Under the pieces are notes generated by a model that was given only the letters and a program-made list of their open reading frames with translations, was not told the origin of the DNA and ran no database searches. The position numbers were made by a program, and so were the translations under genes. From assembly GCF_003990725.2 (NCBI RefSeq), contig NZ_CP030064.1, forward strand, positions 2,604,001-2,668,000: a stretch of 64,000 bases of DNA, read 5' to 3'. This DNA is from Halorubrum sp. PV6 (GTDB lineage: Archaea > Halobacteriota > Halobacteria > Halobacteriales > Haloferacaceae). Below, piece by piece: positions 44,219 through 53,360 of this stretch (positions within the stretch are counted from its first letter, which is position 1; the number at the start of each line of letters is the position of its first letter).

Positions 44219-44405
44219 GCGGTCGAGAATATCCGTCGACAGTTAATAAGAGTTCCTGAATTCGCCCGCGAGGGAGGCCGTGCGGGCGGTTCGCGGCGGT
44301 GTACCAGAGCGGTCACTTATAAACTTTGTGAGAGCGAGGGACGATTCGCGGCGGCGGTCGGCTCGGATCGATAGGTACGACTCGGTTCGGTCCCGACGAA
44401 CGGCC

Positions 44406-45188
44406 ATGCGCGACACGCTAGAGGCGCTCGACGCCGGGGAGATCGGCGTCACGGAGGCGGAGTCACGACTCGCCGGCTACGCGACGACGGCGGCGGGGCG
44501 GTTCGACGCCGCCCGCGAGCGCCGGCGCGGGATTCCCGAGGCGATCCTCGCGGAAGGAAAGGTGCCGGCGGAGGTCGCCGCGCTGACGACGACCGCGGTG
44601 GAGACGACGGGCCGCGCGCTGGTGACGCGGGCGGACGCCGACGACGCGGCCGCGATCCGAACGGCGGTGGACCGCGAACTCGACGCCGGGGCGGCGGGCG
44701 ACCCGGTCGTCGACCACGACGAGCGAACCGGCACGGTCGTCGTGCACGCGGGCGACTTCGAGCCCCCGGATCTCGACGCGACCGTCGCCATCGTCGCGGC
44801 CGGGACCGCGGACGCGGCGGTCGCGGGCGAGGCGGCGGTCGTCGCCGGCGAGGTCGGCGCGACGGTCGACCGGATCGACGACGTGGGCGTTGCCAACGTC
44901 GACCGCATCCTCGACCAGCGCGACCGGATCCGGTCGGCCGACGTGGTCGTCGTCGCCGCCGGCCGCGAGGGAGCGCTCCCGACGGTCGCGGCGGGCCTCG
45001 TCGACGCCCCGGTGATCGCGCTCCCCGTCTCGACCGGGTACGGCGTCGGAGGCGACGGCGTGGCGGCCCTGCAGGGCGCGCTCCAGTCCTGCTCCGTGCT
45101 CACGACGGTGAACGTCGACGCGGGGTTCGTGGCGGGCGCGCAGGCGGGGCTGATCGCCAAGGCGATAGACGCGGCGGCGGAGTCGTAG
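44406..45188 (+). CDS. larB: LarB, pyridinium-3,5-biscarboxylic acid mononucleotide synthase
   Basis: 260 residues from ATG 44406; longer starts upstream (44280, 44328) add a basic, unsupported leader. The C-terminal half is an AIR-carboxylase-like domain: VAIVAAGTADAAVAGEAAVVAG, VVVVAAGREGALPTVAAGL and VIALPVSTGYGVGGDGVAALQ are characteristic of LarB. LarB carboxylates and hydrolyses nicotinic acid adenine dinucleotide, the first step to the nickel-pincer nucleotide. Its pathway partner larE is in the window 34 kb away. A TATA-like cttataaac lies at 44315-44323, leaving a long leader. Confidence 0.92.
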   Translation: MRDTLEALDAGEIGVTEAESRLAGYATTAAGRFDAARERRRGIPEAILAEGKVPAEVAALTTTAVETTGRALVTRADADDAAAIRTAVDRELDAGAAGDPVVDHDERTGTVVVHAGDFEPPDLDATVAIVAAGTADAAVAGEAAVVAGEVGATVDRIDDVGVANVDRILDQRDRIRSADVVVVAAGREGALPTVAAGLVDAPVIALPVSTGYGVGGDGVAALQGALQSCSVLTTVNVDAGFVAGAQAGLIAKAIDAAAES

Positions 45189-45291
45189 TCCGCGCCGATA
45201 CCGGCGAGGGCGTATCGGTCGACACGAGGGCACAGCGGTGGCGAGAAAGGGTATTTGTTCGTCCAGCCCGTGGATCTGTTGTTGGGAACCA

Positions 45292-45444
45292 ATGCCATGC
45301 TGTGACCACTGCGGGTCGCACGTCTCGGACCGCTTCGCGCGCGTGTTCGCCGACGAAAACGGCGAGTTGAACGCCTGTCCGGACTGCTCCGCGAACGCCG
45401 GGATCGCCGAGGTCTCGCGAGAGCGTACGCGGGCCGGAGACTGA
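45292..45444 (+). CDS. Small CPxCG-type zinc-ribbon protein
   Basis: 50 residues from ATG 45292; the upstream in-frame codons have unusual composition and are excluded. Two zinc knuckles, CCDHCGS at the N-terminus and CPDCSA at about residue 29, give four ligands for one zinc ion. Haloarchaea encode dozens of such small zinc-finger proteins, some of which affect growth, swarming or biofilm formation in Haloferax; none of that can be transferred to this one. It follows larB by 103 bases. The C-terminus is basic-acidic mixed and probably disordered. Confidence 0.78.
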   Translation: MPCCDHCGSHVSDRFARVFADENGELNACPDCSANAGIAEVSRERTRAGD

Positions 45445-45525
45445 CCCGCCGACTCCCCGGCGATCCCCCGGCGACGCCACGCCCGGAGCGGCAGCTATTC
45501 GAGTCGCGCGCACCGACCGGCTGTC

Positions 45526-45792
45526 GTGTCCACATCGAGCGCGGGCGGGTCACATCACGTGTACGTCATCGAGTGTGCCGACGGGACGCTCTACACCGGC
45601 TACACCACCGACGTGGAGCGGCGCGTCGCCGAACACGACGCCGGGGAGGGCGCGAAGTACACCCGCGGGCGAACGCCCGTGACGCTGCGCCACGTCGAGT
45701 CGTTCGACTCGAAGTCGGCGGCGATGTCGCGTGAACACGCGATCAAGTCGCTCTCGCGAGCCGAGAAGGAGCGGCTGATCGGCGACGAGTAG
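45526..45792 (+). CDS. GIY-YIG domain protein (UPF0213-like)
   Basis: 88 residues from GTG 45526. [20 protein letters not shown] is the GIY-YIG motif (here VYV and YTG) with the conserved Tyr pair, and [15 protein letters not shown] contains the catalytic Arg and the His/Lys region; a Glu near [18 protein letters not shown] completes the family pattern of small single-domain YhbQ/UPF0213 proteins. They are presumed nucleases, but activity is rarely shown. It stands in a short plus-strand run after larB. Confidence 0.85.
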   Translation: MSTSSAGGSHHVYVIECADGTLYTGYTTDVERRVAEHDAGEGAKYTRGRTPVTLRHVESFDSKSAAMSREHAIKSLSRAEKERLIGDE

Positions 45793-45804
45793 CTCCGTTC
45801 GGCC

Positions 45805-46695
45805 TCACTCGACGAGGCGCTCGATCTCCGTGACGAGGATGCCGGTCGCGCCGACCGACTTCAGTTCGGAGATGGTCGCGAACACGTCGCGCTCCTCGAC
45901 GACGGCGTGGACCGCCACCATGCCGTTCCCGTTCTCGTCCGCCTCCACGTCCATGACGGTCGGCCCGCCGAGGCCGGGGATCACGTCTTTCACCGCGTCG
46001 AGCCGGTCTTTCGGAGCGTTCATCATCAGGTAGCGGCGCCCGTCGGCGGCGAGGACGGACTCGAAGGCGGTCATCACCTGCTCGACTTTCGGGTCATCGA
46101 CGACGTCGGGCCGCGCGAAGAGCCGCACCGAGGAGTCGAGCACGTCGTCGATCACGGCGAGCCGGTTCACCTTGAGCGTCGTCCCCGTCGAGGTGATGTC
46201 GACGATGGCGTCGGCCATGTCGACGTGGGGGGTCAGCTCCGTCGCGCCCGTCACGGTGACCACGTCGGCGTCGACGTCCACGCGGTCGAGGTAGGCGCGC
46301 GTCACCGCCGGGAACTCGGTGGCGATGGCGCCGCCGGCGAGATCCTCGACGGTCGAGACGTCGCCGTCTTCGGGCGCCGCGAGGACGAGTTTACAGGAGC
46401 CGTACCCCAAATCGAGCAGATCCACGAGGTCGTCGTCGGCCGCCGCGGTCGCCGCGTCGGCGACGCCGCCGGACTCGGCCGCCTGATCGAGGCCGGTGAT
46501 GCCGAGGTCGGCCGCGCCGTCCCGGACGTATTCGGGGATGTCCGCCGCCCGAGCGAAGAGGATGGAGACGTCGGGGTCGACGGTGTCGGCGTACAGCTGG
46601 CGGTCGGCGGTCTCCTCGACGTGGAGCCCGGCGCGCTCGAGGAGTGAGAGCGTCGGGTCGTGTAGGCGGCCCTTGTTGGGAACGGCGATGCGCAT
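45805..46695 (-). CDS. hisG: ATP phosphoribosyltransferase (long form)
   Basis: 296 residues from ATG 46695. The start [20 protein letters not shown], the DLGITGLDQ region and [20 protein letters not shown] match HisG. The C-terminal 75 residues ([25 protein letters not shown]...) form the regulatory ACT-like domain that binds histidine in the long form, so a HisZ subunit is not needed. The enzyme performs the first step of histidine synthesis. It stands alone, convergent with the GIY-YIG gene. Confidence 0.96.
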   Translation of the reverse strand: MRIAVPNKGRLHDPTLSLLERAGLHVEETADRQLYADTVDPDVSILFARAADIPEYVRDGAADLGITGLDQAAESGGVADAATAAADDDLVDLLDLGYGSCKLVLAAPEDGDVSTVEDLAGGAIATEFPAVTRAYLDRVDVDADVVTVTGATELTPHVDMADAIVDITSTGTTLKVNRLAVIDDVLDSSVRLFARPDVVDDPKVEQVMTAFESVLAADGRRYLMMNAPKDRLDAVKDVIPGLGGPTVMDVEADENGNGMVAVHAVVEERDVFATISELKSVGATGILVTEIERLVE

Positions 46696-46762
46696 ACGCG
46701 ACGACTCGCGGGGACAGGGGGAAACGTTTTCGTCCGGGGAGCGGCGCAGGTGTCGACGCGAG

Positions 46763-47125
46763 ACCGTTTATAAACAAACGCGGTGGTGCGTGCCTGTGAG
46801 CGCCCGGAGGGCGCGAACAGCACCGCGCGAGGGAGTCGCTGGCTCCCGGAGCGAAGCGGAGGGTGCCAGCGACGAGGCTGGGGAGGCGTGAGGTGCGGTT
46901 GCGGACGGGCGGGAATCGAAGGGGCAGCCGCGAGACGGGCGTAGACGACGTAAGGACCGCAGGAGCGAGCAACGCGAGCGACGAGGACCGAAGCGAGTGT
47001 ACGCCCGTCTCGCGGCTGGGGCTTCGGGGGTGTCCGTCACCGTATCGATCGCAACGATCGCTAACCAAGCGACTGGGGCTTCAGGGGGCGTTCGCTGTCA
47101 GTCCGCAGTCAACCATTTATAAACG
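46763..47125 (+). ncRNA. Candidate structured non-coding element between hisG and uvrB
   Basis: About 360 bases with no convincing protein frame but strong secondary structure. A TATA-like tttataaa at 46767-46774 is followed by a stem (46835-46843 with 46865-46873, with a further ccc/ggg inside), then a perfect 19-bp stem (46925-46943 with 47000-47018, loop 56 bases), then a cgatcg/cgatcg pair (47046-47051, 47055-47060). The decamer ctggggcttc occurs twice (47016-47025, 47073-47082). A second tttataaa at 47116-47123 probably belongs to uvrB. From memory, similar sequences recur in Halorubrum intergenic regions. It could be a transcribed RNA, a REP-like repeat or a non-autonomous mobile element; strand is a guess from the TATA position. 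Confidence 0.5.
46925..47018. repeat. Perfect 19-bp inverted repeat, 56-base loop
   Basis: Left arm 46925-46943 and right arm 47000-47018 are perfectly complementary. The loop is rich in gcgag and gagcg repeats. This is the longest perfect inverted repeat that I found in the window and the core of the structured element. Confidence 0.9.
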
Positions 47126-47203
47126 CCCGAACAGCTGAGCGAGAGTCCAGCCGCCACCTGTCGCCGCGCCGCTCAAGTGCGTCGCCCCCCAACGACGCGT
47201 ATC

Positions 47204-49258
47204 GTGAGCGACGCCGACTCCCCCCTCTCGGAGGACCGCCCGACCGTCGACCGACCCCTCCGCGTCGACGCCCCGTTCGAGCCCGCGGGCGACCAGCCGG
47301 AGGCCATCGAAGGGTTAGTCGAGGGGTACGAGTCGGGCGCGAAAAAACAGACCCTCCTCGGCGTAACGGGGTCCGGGAAGACGAACACCGTCTCGTGGGT
47401 CGCCGAGGAGTTAGACCAGCCCACCCTCGTCTTGGCCCACAACAAGACCCTCGCGGCCCAGCTGTACGAGGAGTTCCGCGAGCTGTTCCCGGACAACGCC
47501 GTCGAGTACTTTGTCTCCTACTACGACTACTACCAGCCGGAGGCGTACGTCGAGCAGACGGACACGTTCATCGACAAGGAGATGTCGATAAACGAGGAGA
47601 TCGACCGCCTGCGACACTCCGCGACGCGCTCGCTTCTCACCCGCGACGACGTGATCGTGGTCGCGTCGGTGTCGGCCATCTACGGTCTCGGCGACCCGCA
47701 GAACTACCGGGACATGGCGCTCCGGCTTGAGGTCGGCGAGGAGGTTGGCCGCGAGGCCCTGCTCGCCCGCCTCGTCGACCTGAACTACGAGCGCAACGAC
47801 GTGGACTTCACGCAGGGCACCTTCCGGGTGCGCGGCGACACCGTCGAGATATATCCGATGTACGGGCGCTACGCGGTTCGCGTGGAGCTGTGGGGCGAAG
47901 AGATCGACCGGATGATCAAAGTCGACCCGATGAAAGGCGAGGTCGTCTCCGAGGAGCCGGCGGTGATGCTCCACCCGGCAGAGCACTACTCGATCCCCGA
48001 CGACAAACTGGAGCAGGCGGTCACAGAGATCGAGGACCTGATGGAGAAACGCGTCAGCTACTTCGAGCGACAGGGCGACCTGGTCGCCGCCCAGCGCATC
48101 GAAGAGCGGACCACGTTCGACTTGGAGATGCTCCGGGAGGCGGGCTACTGCTCCGGGATCGAGAACTACTCCGTCCACATGGACGATCGTGAGTCGGGCG
48201 ACGCCCCCTACACCCTCCTCGACTACTTCCCCGACGACTTCCTCACCGTGATCGACGAGTCCCACCAGACGATCCCGCAGATAAAAGGCCAGTACGAGGG
48301 GGACAAGTCCCGCAAGGACTCGCTCGTCGAGAACGGCTTCCGGCTCCCGACCGCCTACGACAACCGCCCGCTGACCTTCGACGAGTTCGAAGAGAAGACG
48401 GACCGCACCCTCTACGTCTCGGCGACGCCGAGCGACTACGAGCGCGAGACCTCGGACCGGATCGTCGAGCAGATCGTTCGGCCCACGCACCTCGTCGACC
48501 CGAAAGTGGAGATCACCGAGGCGACTGGCCAGGTCGAGGACCTCCTCGAACGGGTCGGCGACCGGATCGAACGCGACGAGCGCGTGCTCGTCACCACCCT
48601 CACGAAGCGGATGGCCGAGGACCTCACGGAGTACTTCGAGGAGGCGGGGATCGACGTGGCGTACATGCACGACGAGACGGACACCTTGGAGCGCCACGAG
48701 ATCATCCGCGACCTCCGCCTCGGCAACATCGACGTGTTGGTCGGGATCAACCTGCTCCGCGAGGGGCTCGACATCCCCGAAGTCTCGCTCGTCGCCATCC
48801 TCGACGCCGACCAGGAGGGGTTCCTCCGCTCCACGACGACGCTCGTCCAGACGATGGGGCGGGCCGCCCGCAACGTCAACGGCGAGGTCGTCCTCTACGC
48901 GGACCGGACGACCGACTCGATGCAGGCCGCCATCGAGGAGACCCAGCGGCGCCGCGAGATCCAGGTCGAGTACAACGCCGAACACGGCTACGAGGCGACC
49001 ACCATCGACAAGCCCGTCGGCGAGACGAACCTCCCCGGTTCGAAGACGGACACCTCGTCTGTCAGCGTCGGCGACGTGGAGAGCAAAGAGGAGGCGACGG
49101 CACAGATCGAGGCGCTCGAAGACCGGATGGACGAGGCCGCGAGCAACCTGGAGTTCGAGCTGGCGGCCGACATCCGCGACCGGATCGCGGAACTCCGGCG
49201 CGCGTTCGACCTCGACGGCGGCGACGACGGCGTCCCGGCGCCGATGATAGACGAGTGA
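47204..49258 (+). CDS. uvrB: Excinuclease ABC subunit B
   Basis: 684 residues from GTG 47204. Walker [17 protein letters not shown] near residue 45, the beta-hairpin region [25 protein letters not shown]-like VIDESHQT near 345, motif [21 protein letters not shown], and the UvrC/UvrA-interacting C-terminal UVR motif ([21 protein letters not shown]). UvrB verifies lesions delivered by UvrA. The TATA box at 47116-47123 gives a leader of roughly 55-60 bases. The in-frame ATG upstream at 47177 would extend into non-conserved sequence. uvrC is not in the window. Confidence 0.97.
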   Translation: MSDADSPLSEDRPTVDRPLRVDAPFEPAGDQPEAIEGLVEGYESGAKKQTLLGVTGSGKTNTVSWVAEELDQPTLVLAHNKTLAAQLYEEFRELFPDNAVEYFVSYYDYYQPEAYVEQTDTFIDKEMSINEEIDRLRHSATRSLLTRDDVIVVASVSAIYGLGDPQNYRDMALRLEVGEEVGREALLARLVDLNYERNDVDFTQGTFRVRGDTVEIYPMYGRYAVRVELWGEEIDRMIKVDPMKGEVVSEEPAVMLHPAEHYSIPDDKLEQAVTEIEDLMEKRVSYFERQGDLVAAQRIEERTTFDLEMLREAGYCSGIENYSVHMDDRESGDAPYTLLDYFPDDFLTVIDESHQTIPQIKGQYEGDKSRKDSLVENGFRLPTAYDNRPLTFDEFEEKTDRTLYVSATPSDYERETSDRIVEQIVRPTHLVDPKVEITEATGQVEDLLERVGDRIERDERVLVTTLTKRMAEDLTEYFEEAGIDVAYMHDETDTLERHEIIRDLRLGNIDVLVGINLLREGLDIPEVSLVAILDADQEGFLRSTTTLVQTMGRAARNVNGEVVLYADRTTDSMQAAIEETQRRREIQVEYNAEHGYEATTIDKPVGETNLPGSKTDTSSVSVGDVESKEEATAQIEALEDRMDEAASNLEFELAADIRDRIAELRRAFDLDGGDDGVPAPMIDE

Positions 49259-49356
49259 GCGCGGGCGACCTCGCCACCTCGCCGCCTCGGTCCGATTCTC
49301 GCGCGTCGAGAGTTGCGACGACGGGGTTTTTATTCGCGAGCGCCGGAGCGCGTCGT

Positions 49357-49887
49357 ATGAAGCGCCGCGCGATGGTGGCCGGACTCTGTGCCGTCGCCAG
49401 CGCGGGCTGTACCGACCGGCTCCGCGACGTGGTGGCGTCGACGCCGCGCGATATCGCGGTTCGGAGCCGCTACATCGACGGCGACCCGCTCGTCGAGGGA
49501 CAGAGCGTGCGCTCGATGCCCGAGGAGCTGATCACACACGCCACCTCCTTCCGGTCGCAGGCCGGAGCGATGGGGGCGATCCGCCCCGGTCACCCGGAGA
49601 CGACGGAGTTCGTCGAGAACACCGAGTTCGTCGACGACGGCGGCGAGGTGGTGCTCGTCGTCGCCCAGCGACTCACCGCGCCCGAAGTCGAGGTGCGACT
49701 GGGGTCGATCAGTCGGACCGGCGACCACTCGCTTCGGATCGCCGTCGATCTGGCCGGCGTTCGCGGTGAGATCGAGACCGACGACCCGGTCGTCAAGACG
49801 CTACTCTTGCGGCTGACCGACGAGCAGGGGCCGCCGGAGCGCGTCATCGTCTCCATCGACGGCGACCGCGCGGGCGTGACGATCTGA
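49357..49887 (+). CDS. Predicted lipoprotein, hypothetical
   Basis: 176 residues from ATG 49357. MKRRAMVAGLCAVASAGC has basic residues, a hydrophobic core and a lipobox with the cysteine at position 18, so it is probably exported and lipid-anchored. The mature part has no recognised domain; predicted strands alternate with acidic loops (FVDDGGEVVLVVAQRLTAPEVEVRLGS). A haloarchaeal secreted lipoprotein of unknown function. It follows uvrB by 98 bases, with a TATA-like tttttattcg at 49326-49335 in between. Confidence 0.72.
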   Translation: MKRRAMVAGLCAVASAGCTDRLRDVVASTPRDIAVRSRYIDGDPLVEGQSVRSMPEELITHATSFRSQAGAMGAIRPGHPETTEFVENTEFVDDGGEVVLVVAQRLTAPEVEVRLGSISRTGDHSLRIAVDLAGVRGEIETDDPVVKTLLLRLTDEQGPPERVIVSIDGDRAGVTI

Positions 49888-49964
49888 GGCGAGTTCGCCG
49901 GCGTCCCCCCGAGTGCCGGCCCGCTCCCGCGGGCGTTTTGTGTCCGCGCGGTGTCCGGCCGAAC

Positions 49965-50561
49965 ATGAGTATGCTCCCCCGCCGCCTCGTCGGATTAGTC
50001 GCCCTCGTCGTCGCCGCGGCGTCGCTTGCCCTCGCGGCCGGCACCACTCCGGCGATCGTCGCGTCGTCGACGAGTTCGACGGGGTTTGCCGCCGTCACGC
50101 CCTCGCCGGTCTCGCTGCTCGCGTCGCCCGCGCTGCTCGCGGTCGGATCGGTGCTGTTCGTCGGCGGCGCCGCCGCGATCGCCGACGCGAACCTGTCTGC
50201 GCGCGCCGCGATGCTCGCGCCGACGCTCGGCGTGGTCGCCGCGGGCGTGTTCGGGTTGGGGTTCGGACTCGACCCCGGTTCCGCTCTCGCGACCGCGACC
50301 GACCCGGCCGCGTACGAGCTGCTCGGGACCGGGGTCGGCGCCCGGATCGCCGCGGGCGCCGTGGCGGGCGGTGCCGTGGCGCCGGTCGTCCGCGCGTCGA
50401 CGACCGAGGACACCGTGGTGCTGCTGGTCGGCGCGGCCCTGTTGCTCGCGGCGGTCGCCGCGGGGTCCGACGCCCCGCTCGCGCTCCTCGCCGGCGGCGT
50501 CGCCGGCGCCCTCGCGGTCGGGGCGCTCTGGGCGGTCGATTCTGCGGCGTGGCGGCCCTGA
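49965..50561 (+). CDS. Multi-helix membrane protein, hypothetical
   Basis: 198 residues from ATG 49965 (MSMLPRRLVGLVALVVAAASLALAAG). About six hydrophobic segments in an alanine- and valine-rich protein; the first may be a signal anchor. I recognise no domain. Composition and codon use are those of a real haloarchaeal gene. It converges on the stomatin-like gene with a 26-base gap. A function cannot be suggested. Confidence 0.65.
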   Translation: MSMLPRRLVGLVALVVAAASLALAAGTTPAIVASSTSSTGFAAVTPSPVSLLASPALLAVGSVLFVGGAAAIADANLSARAAMLAPTLGVVAAGVFGLGFGLDPGSALATATDPAAYELLGTGVGARIAAGAVAGGAVAPVVRASTTEDTVVLLVGAALLLAAVAAGSDAPLALLAGGVAGALAVGALWAVDSAAWRP

Positions 50562-50587
50562 TCGGCGAGCGCGCGCCGAGACCGGGG

Positions 50588-51817
50588 TCAGTCGCTCGGG
50601 TGCTCGCTTTCGGTCTCCAGTTCGATGTCGCGGTCGGCCTCGCGTGCCGCGTCGTCCTGGCGACCCAGGTCGACGTCGCGGGCCGTGTCCGCGTCGCGGG
50701 TCTCGTCGGTCCGGAGGTCGCTGTCGGCCACCGTGTCGAGCTGTTCGAGCGCGCTCTCGATGTCCTCCAGTCCGAGGAGCTTCTCCGTCTCCTCGTCGAA
50801 CTCCTTGCCTTCGAGCCCCTCCATCTCCTGGACGTCGGAGCCGGAGAGCGCCTTGCCGTAGCGCCCGACGAGGCTGGTGAGCTCCTGCGGGAGGACGAAC
50901 GTCGTCGAGTCGCCCTTGCCGATCTCTTCTAGGGTCTCCATGCCGCGCTCGATGATGGCGCGCTCGCCCATCGACTCCGCGGAGCGAGCCCGGAGCACGG
51001 TCGAAATCGCGTCACCCTGCGCTTCGAGGATCTGACTCTGCTTTTCACCCTGTGCGCGGATGATGTTCGACTGCTTGTCACCCTCCGCCTGCTCGACCGC
51101 GGAGCGACGCTCACCCTGCGCTTCGAGAATCATCGCGCGGCGGCGACGCTCCGCGCCCGTCTGCTGTTCCATCGCGCGTTGGACCTCCTGTGACGGGCTC
51201 ACCTCGCGGACCTCGACCGCCTCGACGCGGATCCCCCACTCGTCGGTGGGCTCGTCCAACTCCTCGTTGATGCGGTCGTTGATCTGGTCGCGCCGGGAGA
51301 GCGTGTCGTCGAGTTCCATGTCGCCGAGGACGGCGCGAAGCGTCGTCTGCGCGAGGTTCGAGACCGCGTTTTTGTAGTCGTCGACCTCCAAGAATGCCTT
51401 CTTCGCGTCCATCACCTTGATGTAGACGACCGCGTCGGCCGTCACCGGCGAGTTGTCCCGCGTGATCGCCGACTGGCTCGGCACGTCGATCGTCTGCGTC
51501 CGCATGTCGAAGGCGTACGTGCGGGAGACGAAGGGGGGGATCAGATGCACGCCCGGTTGGAGCAGTTTGCGATACTCGCCGAACACCGTGAGCGCCTCCT
51601 TGTCGTAGGCGTCGACGATCTCGACGGCGCTGACGACCGTGACGGCCGCCACCAGCACCGCGAGCGCCGCGACGCCGTAGACGAGGCTCTGGCTGAGGAG
51701 GGCGAAGCCGACGAGGAGCGCGAGCGCGAGCGCCATGTACTGCCAGATGGCGTCCGGGATCGCACCCGTCGCCTCTCCGACGTCGAAGGCGTTGCCGCGA
51801 GGACCTTGTGTTCCCAT
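50588..51817 (-). CDS. SPFH/band 7 (stomatin-like) membrane protein
   Basis: 409 residues from ATG 51817. Two N-terminal membrane helices (about 28-66) are followed by the band 7 core (FGEYRKLLQPGVHLIPPFVSRTYAFDMRTQTIDVPSQ) and a long helical region with repeated EAQGE and RAQGEKQSQILEAQGDA, typical of stomatin/HflK-type proteins that form ring oligomers. The last 70 residues are acidic and disordered. Stomatins organise membrane microdomains and often pair with an NfeD partner, but none lies here. Role in membrane stability is inference. Confidence 0.93.
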   Translation of the reverse strand: MGTQGPRGNAFDVGEATGAIPDAIWQYMALALALLVGFALLSQSLVYGVAALAVLVAAVTVVSAVEIVDAYDKEALTVFGEYRKLLQPGVHLIPPFVSRTYAFDMRTQTIDVPSQSAITRDNSPVTADAVVYIKVMDAKKAFLEVDDYKNAVSNLAQTTLRAVLGDMELDDTLSRRDQINDRINEELDEPTDEWGIRVEAVEVREVSPSQEVQRAMEQQTGAERRRRAMILEAQGERRSAVEQAEGDKQSNIIRAQGEKQSQILEAQGDAISTVLRARSAESMGERAIIERGMETLEEIGKGDSTTFVLPQELTSLVGRYGKALSGSDVQEMEGLEGKEFDEETEKLLGLEDIESALEQLDTVADSDLRTDETRDADTARDVDLGRQDDAAREADRDIELETESEHPSD

Positions 51818-51960
51818 GCGTGACCTTACGACCCGACGCTGTTAACGGTTGCCACGAATTCGGGCGTCGCGGGCGCGGAGGGCGCCCGTCAGCGTCCGAG
51901 ATACCGGAAACGTCCGTAACTGCCGGGCGGCTTTAACCGTTCGGCGCGTCACGTGCGAGT

Positions 51961-53262
51961 ATGCCAGCCGACGACGACGGCGACCACGAGTTCCGCACCC
52001 GAAGCGTCCACGCCGGATCGAACCCCGACCCGGCGACGGGCGCCCGCGCGACGCCGATCTATCAGACCACCTCCTACGAGTTCGAGGACGCCGACCACGC
52101 GGCCCGCCTCTTCGGGTTAGAGGAGGCCGGCAACGTCTACTCGCGGATCATGAATCCGACGAACGCCGCCCTCGAAGAGCGGATCGCCTCCCTCGAAAAC
52201 GGGGTCGGCGCGGTCGCCACCGCCTCCGGGATGGCGTCGCTCGACCTGGCGACGTTCATGCTCGCGTCCGCGGGCGACAACATCGTCTCGTCGTCCGCGC
52301 TGTACGGCGGCACGTACACCTACTTCACCCACTCCGTCGAGCGGCGCGGCGTCTCGACCCGGTTCGTCGACCCGCTCGACTACGAGGGGTACGCCGAGGC
52401 CATCGACGAGGACACCGCCTACGTCCACCTCGAAACCATCGGCAACCCCGCGCTCGTCACGCCGGACATCCAGCGTATCGCCGACATCGCTCACGAGCAC
52501 GGCGCGCCGCTCTTCGTCGACAACACGTTCGCGACGCCGTACCTCTGCCGGCCGCTCGACCACGGCGCCGACCTCGTCTGGGAGTCGACGACGAAGTGGC
52601 TCACGGGCAACGGCACCACCGTCGGCGGGGTCTTGGTTGACGGCGGCTCGTTCCCGTGGGCCGAACACGCCGAGAAGTACCCGGAGATCGCCCAGGACAA
52701 CCCGGCGTATCACGGGATCAACTTCGTCGAGGCGTTCGGCGACGCGGCGTTCACCTTCGCGGCGACGACGCGCGGCCTGCGCGACCTGGGCGACCAGCAG
52801 TCCCCGTTCGACGCGTGGAACACGCTCCAGCAGACGGAGTCGCTCCCGCTGCGGATGGACCGCCACTGCGAGAACGCCGCGATCGTCGCGGAGACCCTCG
52901 AAGCCCACGACGACGTTGCGTGGGTGAACTACCCCGGACTGGAGAGCCACGAGACCCACGAGGAGGCCAGCGAGTACTTGGAGGGCGGCTACGGCGGCAT
53001 GATCACCTTCGGACTCGAAGGCGGCTACGAGGCCGCGAAGGGGACCGTCGAGAACGCCGACCTCGCCTCGCTGCTCGCGAACGTCGGCGACGCGAAGACG
53101 CTCGTCATCCACCCGGCCTCGACGACGCACCAGCAGTTGACCGAGGAGGAACAGGAGGCCGCCGGCGTCACCGCCGACATGGTCCGGCTCTCCGTCGGTA
53201 TCGAAGATCCGGCCGACATCGTCGCCGACCTCGAAGCCGCGATCGAACACGCGACCGCGTGA
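51961..53262 (+). CDS. metY: O-acetylhomoserine (thiol)-lyase
   Basis: 433 residues from ATG 51961. Cys/Met metabolism PLP family: TPIYQTTSYEFEDADHAA at the start, ALYGGTYTYF, the PLP lysine in WESTTKWLTGNGTTVGG near residue 210, and HPASTTHQQLTEEEQ near 380. The length and the extended loop fit O-acetylhomoserine sulfhydrylase, which makes homocysteine from O-acetylhomoserine and sulfide; a cystathionine gamma-synthase activity is possible. A TATA-like ctttaacc lies about 30 bases upstream. No partner metX is adjacent here. Confidence 0.93.
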   Translation: MPADDDGDHEFRTRSVHAGSNPDPATGARATPIYQTTSYEFEDADHAARLFGLEEAGNVYSRIMNPTNAALEERIASLENGVGAVATASGMASLDLATFMLASAGDNIVSSSALYGGTYTYFTHSVERRGVSTRFVDPLDYEGYAEAIDEDTAYVHLETIGNPALVTPDIQRIADIAHEHGAPLFVDNTFATPYLCRPLDHGADLVWESTTKWLTGNGTTVGGVLVDGGSFPWAEHAEKYPEIAQDNPAYHGINFVEAFGDAAFTFAATTRGLRDLGDQQSPFDAWNTLQQTESLPLRMDRHCENAAIVAETLEAHDDVAWVNYPGLESHETHEEASEYLEGGYGGMITFGLEGGYEAAKGTVENADLASLLANVGDAKTLVIHPASTTHQQLTEEEQEAAGVTADMVRLSVGIEDPADIVADLEAAIEHATA

Positions 53263-53360
53263 GCGACGCGACCCTCGATTACTTATAAACCGGCGGCGCC
53301 GCCCGGCGAACGCGCCCGCCGTCTCTGATAAATCACCGACCGTCGACCGCCCGCCGACGC

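Noticed and set aside
46391-47138. Several short frames across the hisG-uvrB gap
   Set aside because: They have Arg/Ser-rich shadow composition and run through strong inverted repeats, so a structured non-coding element explains the region better.
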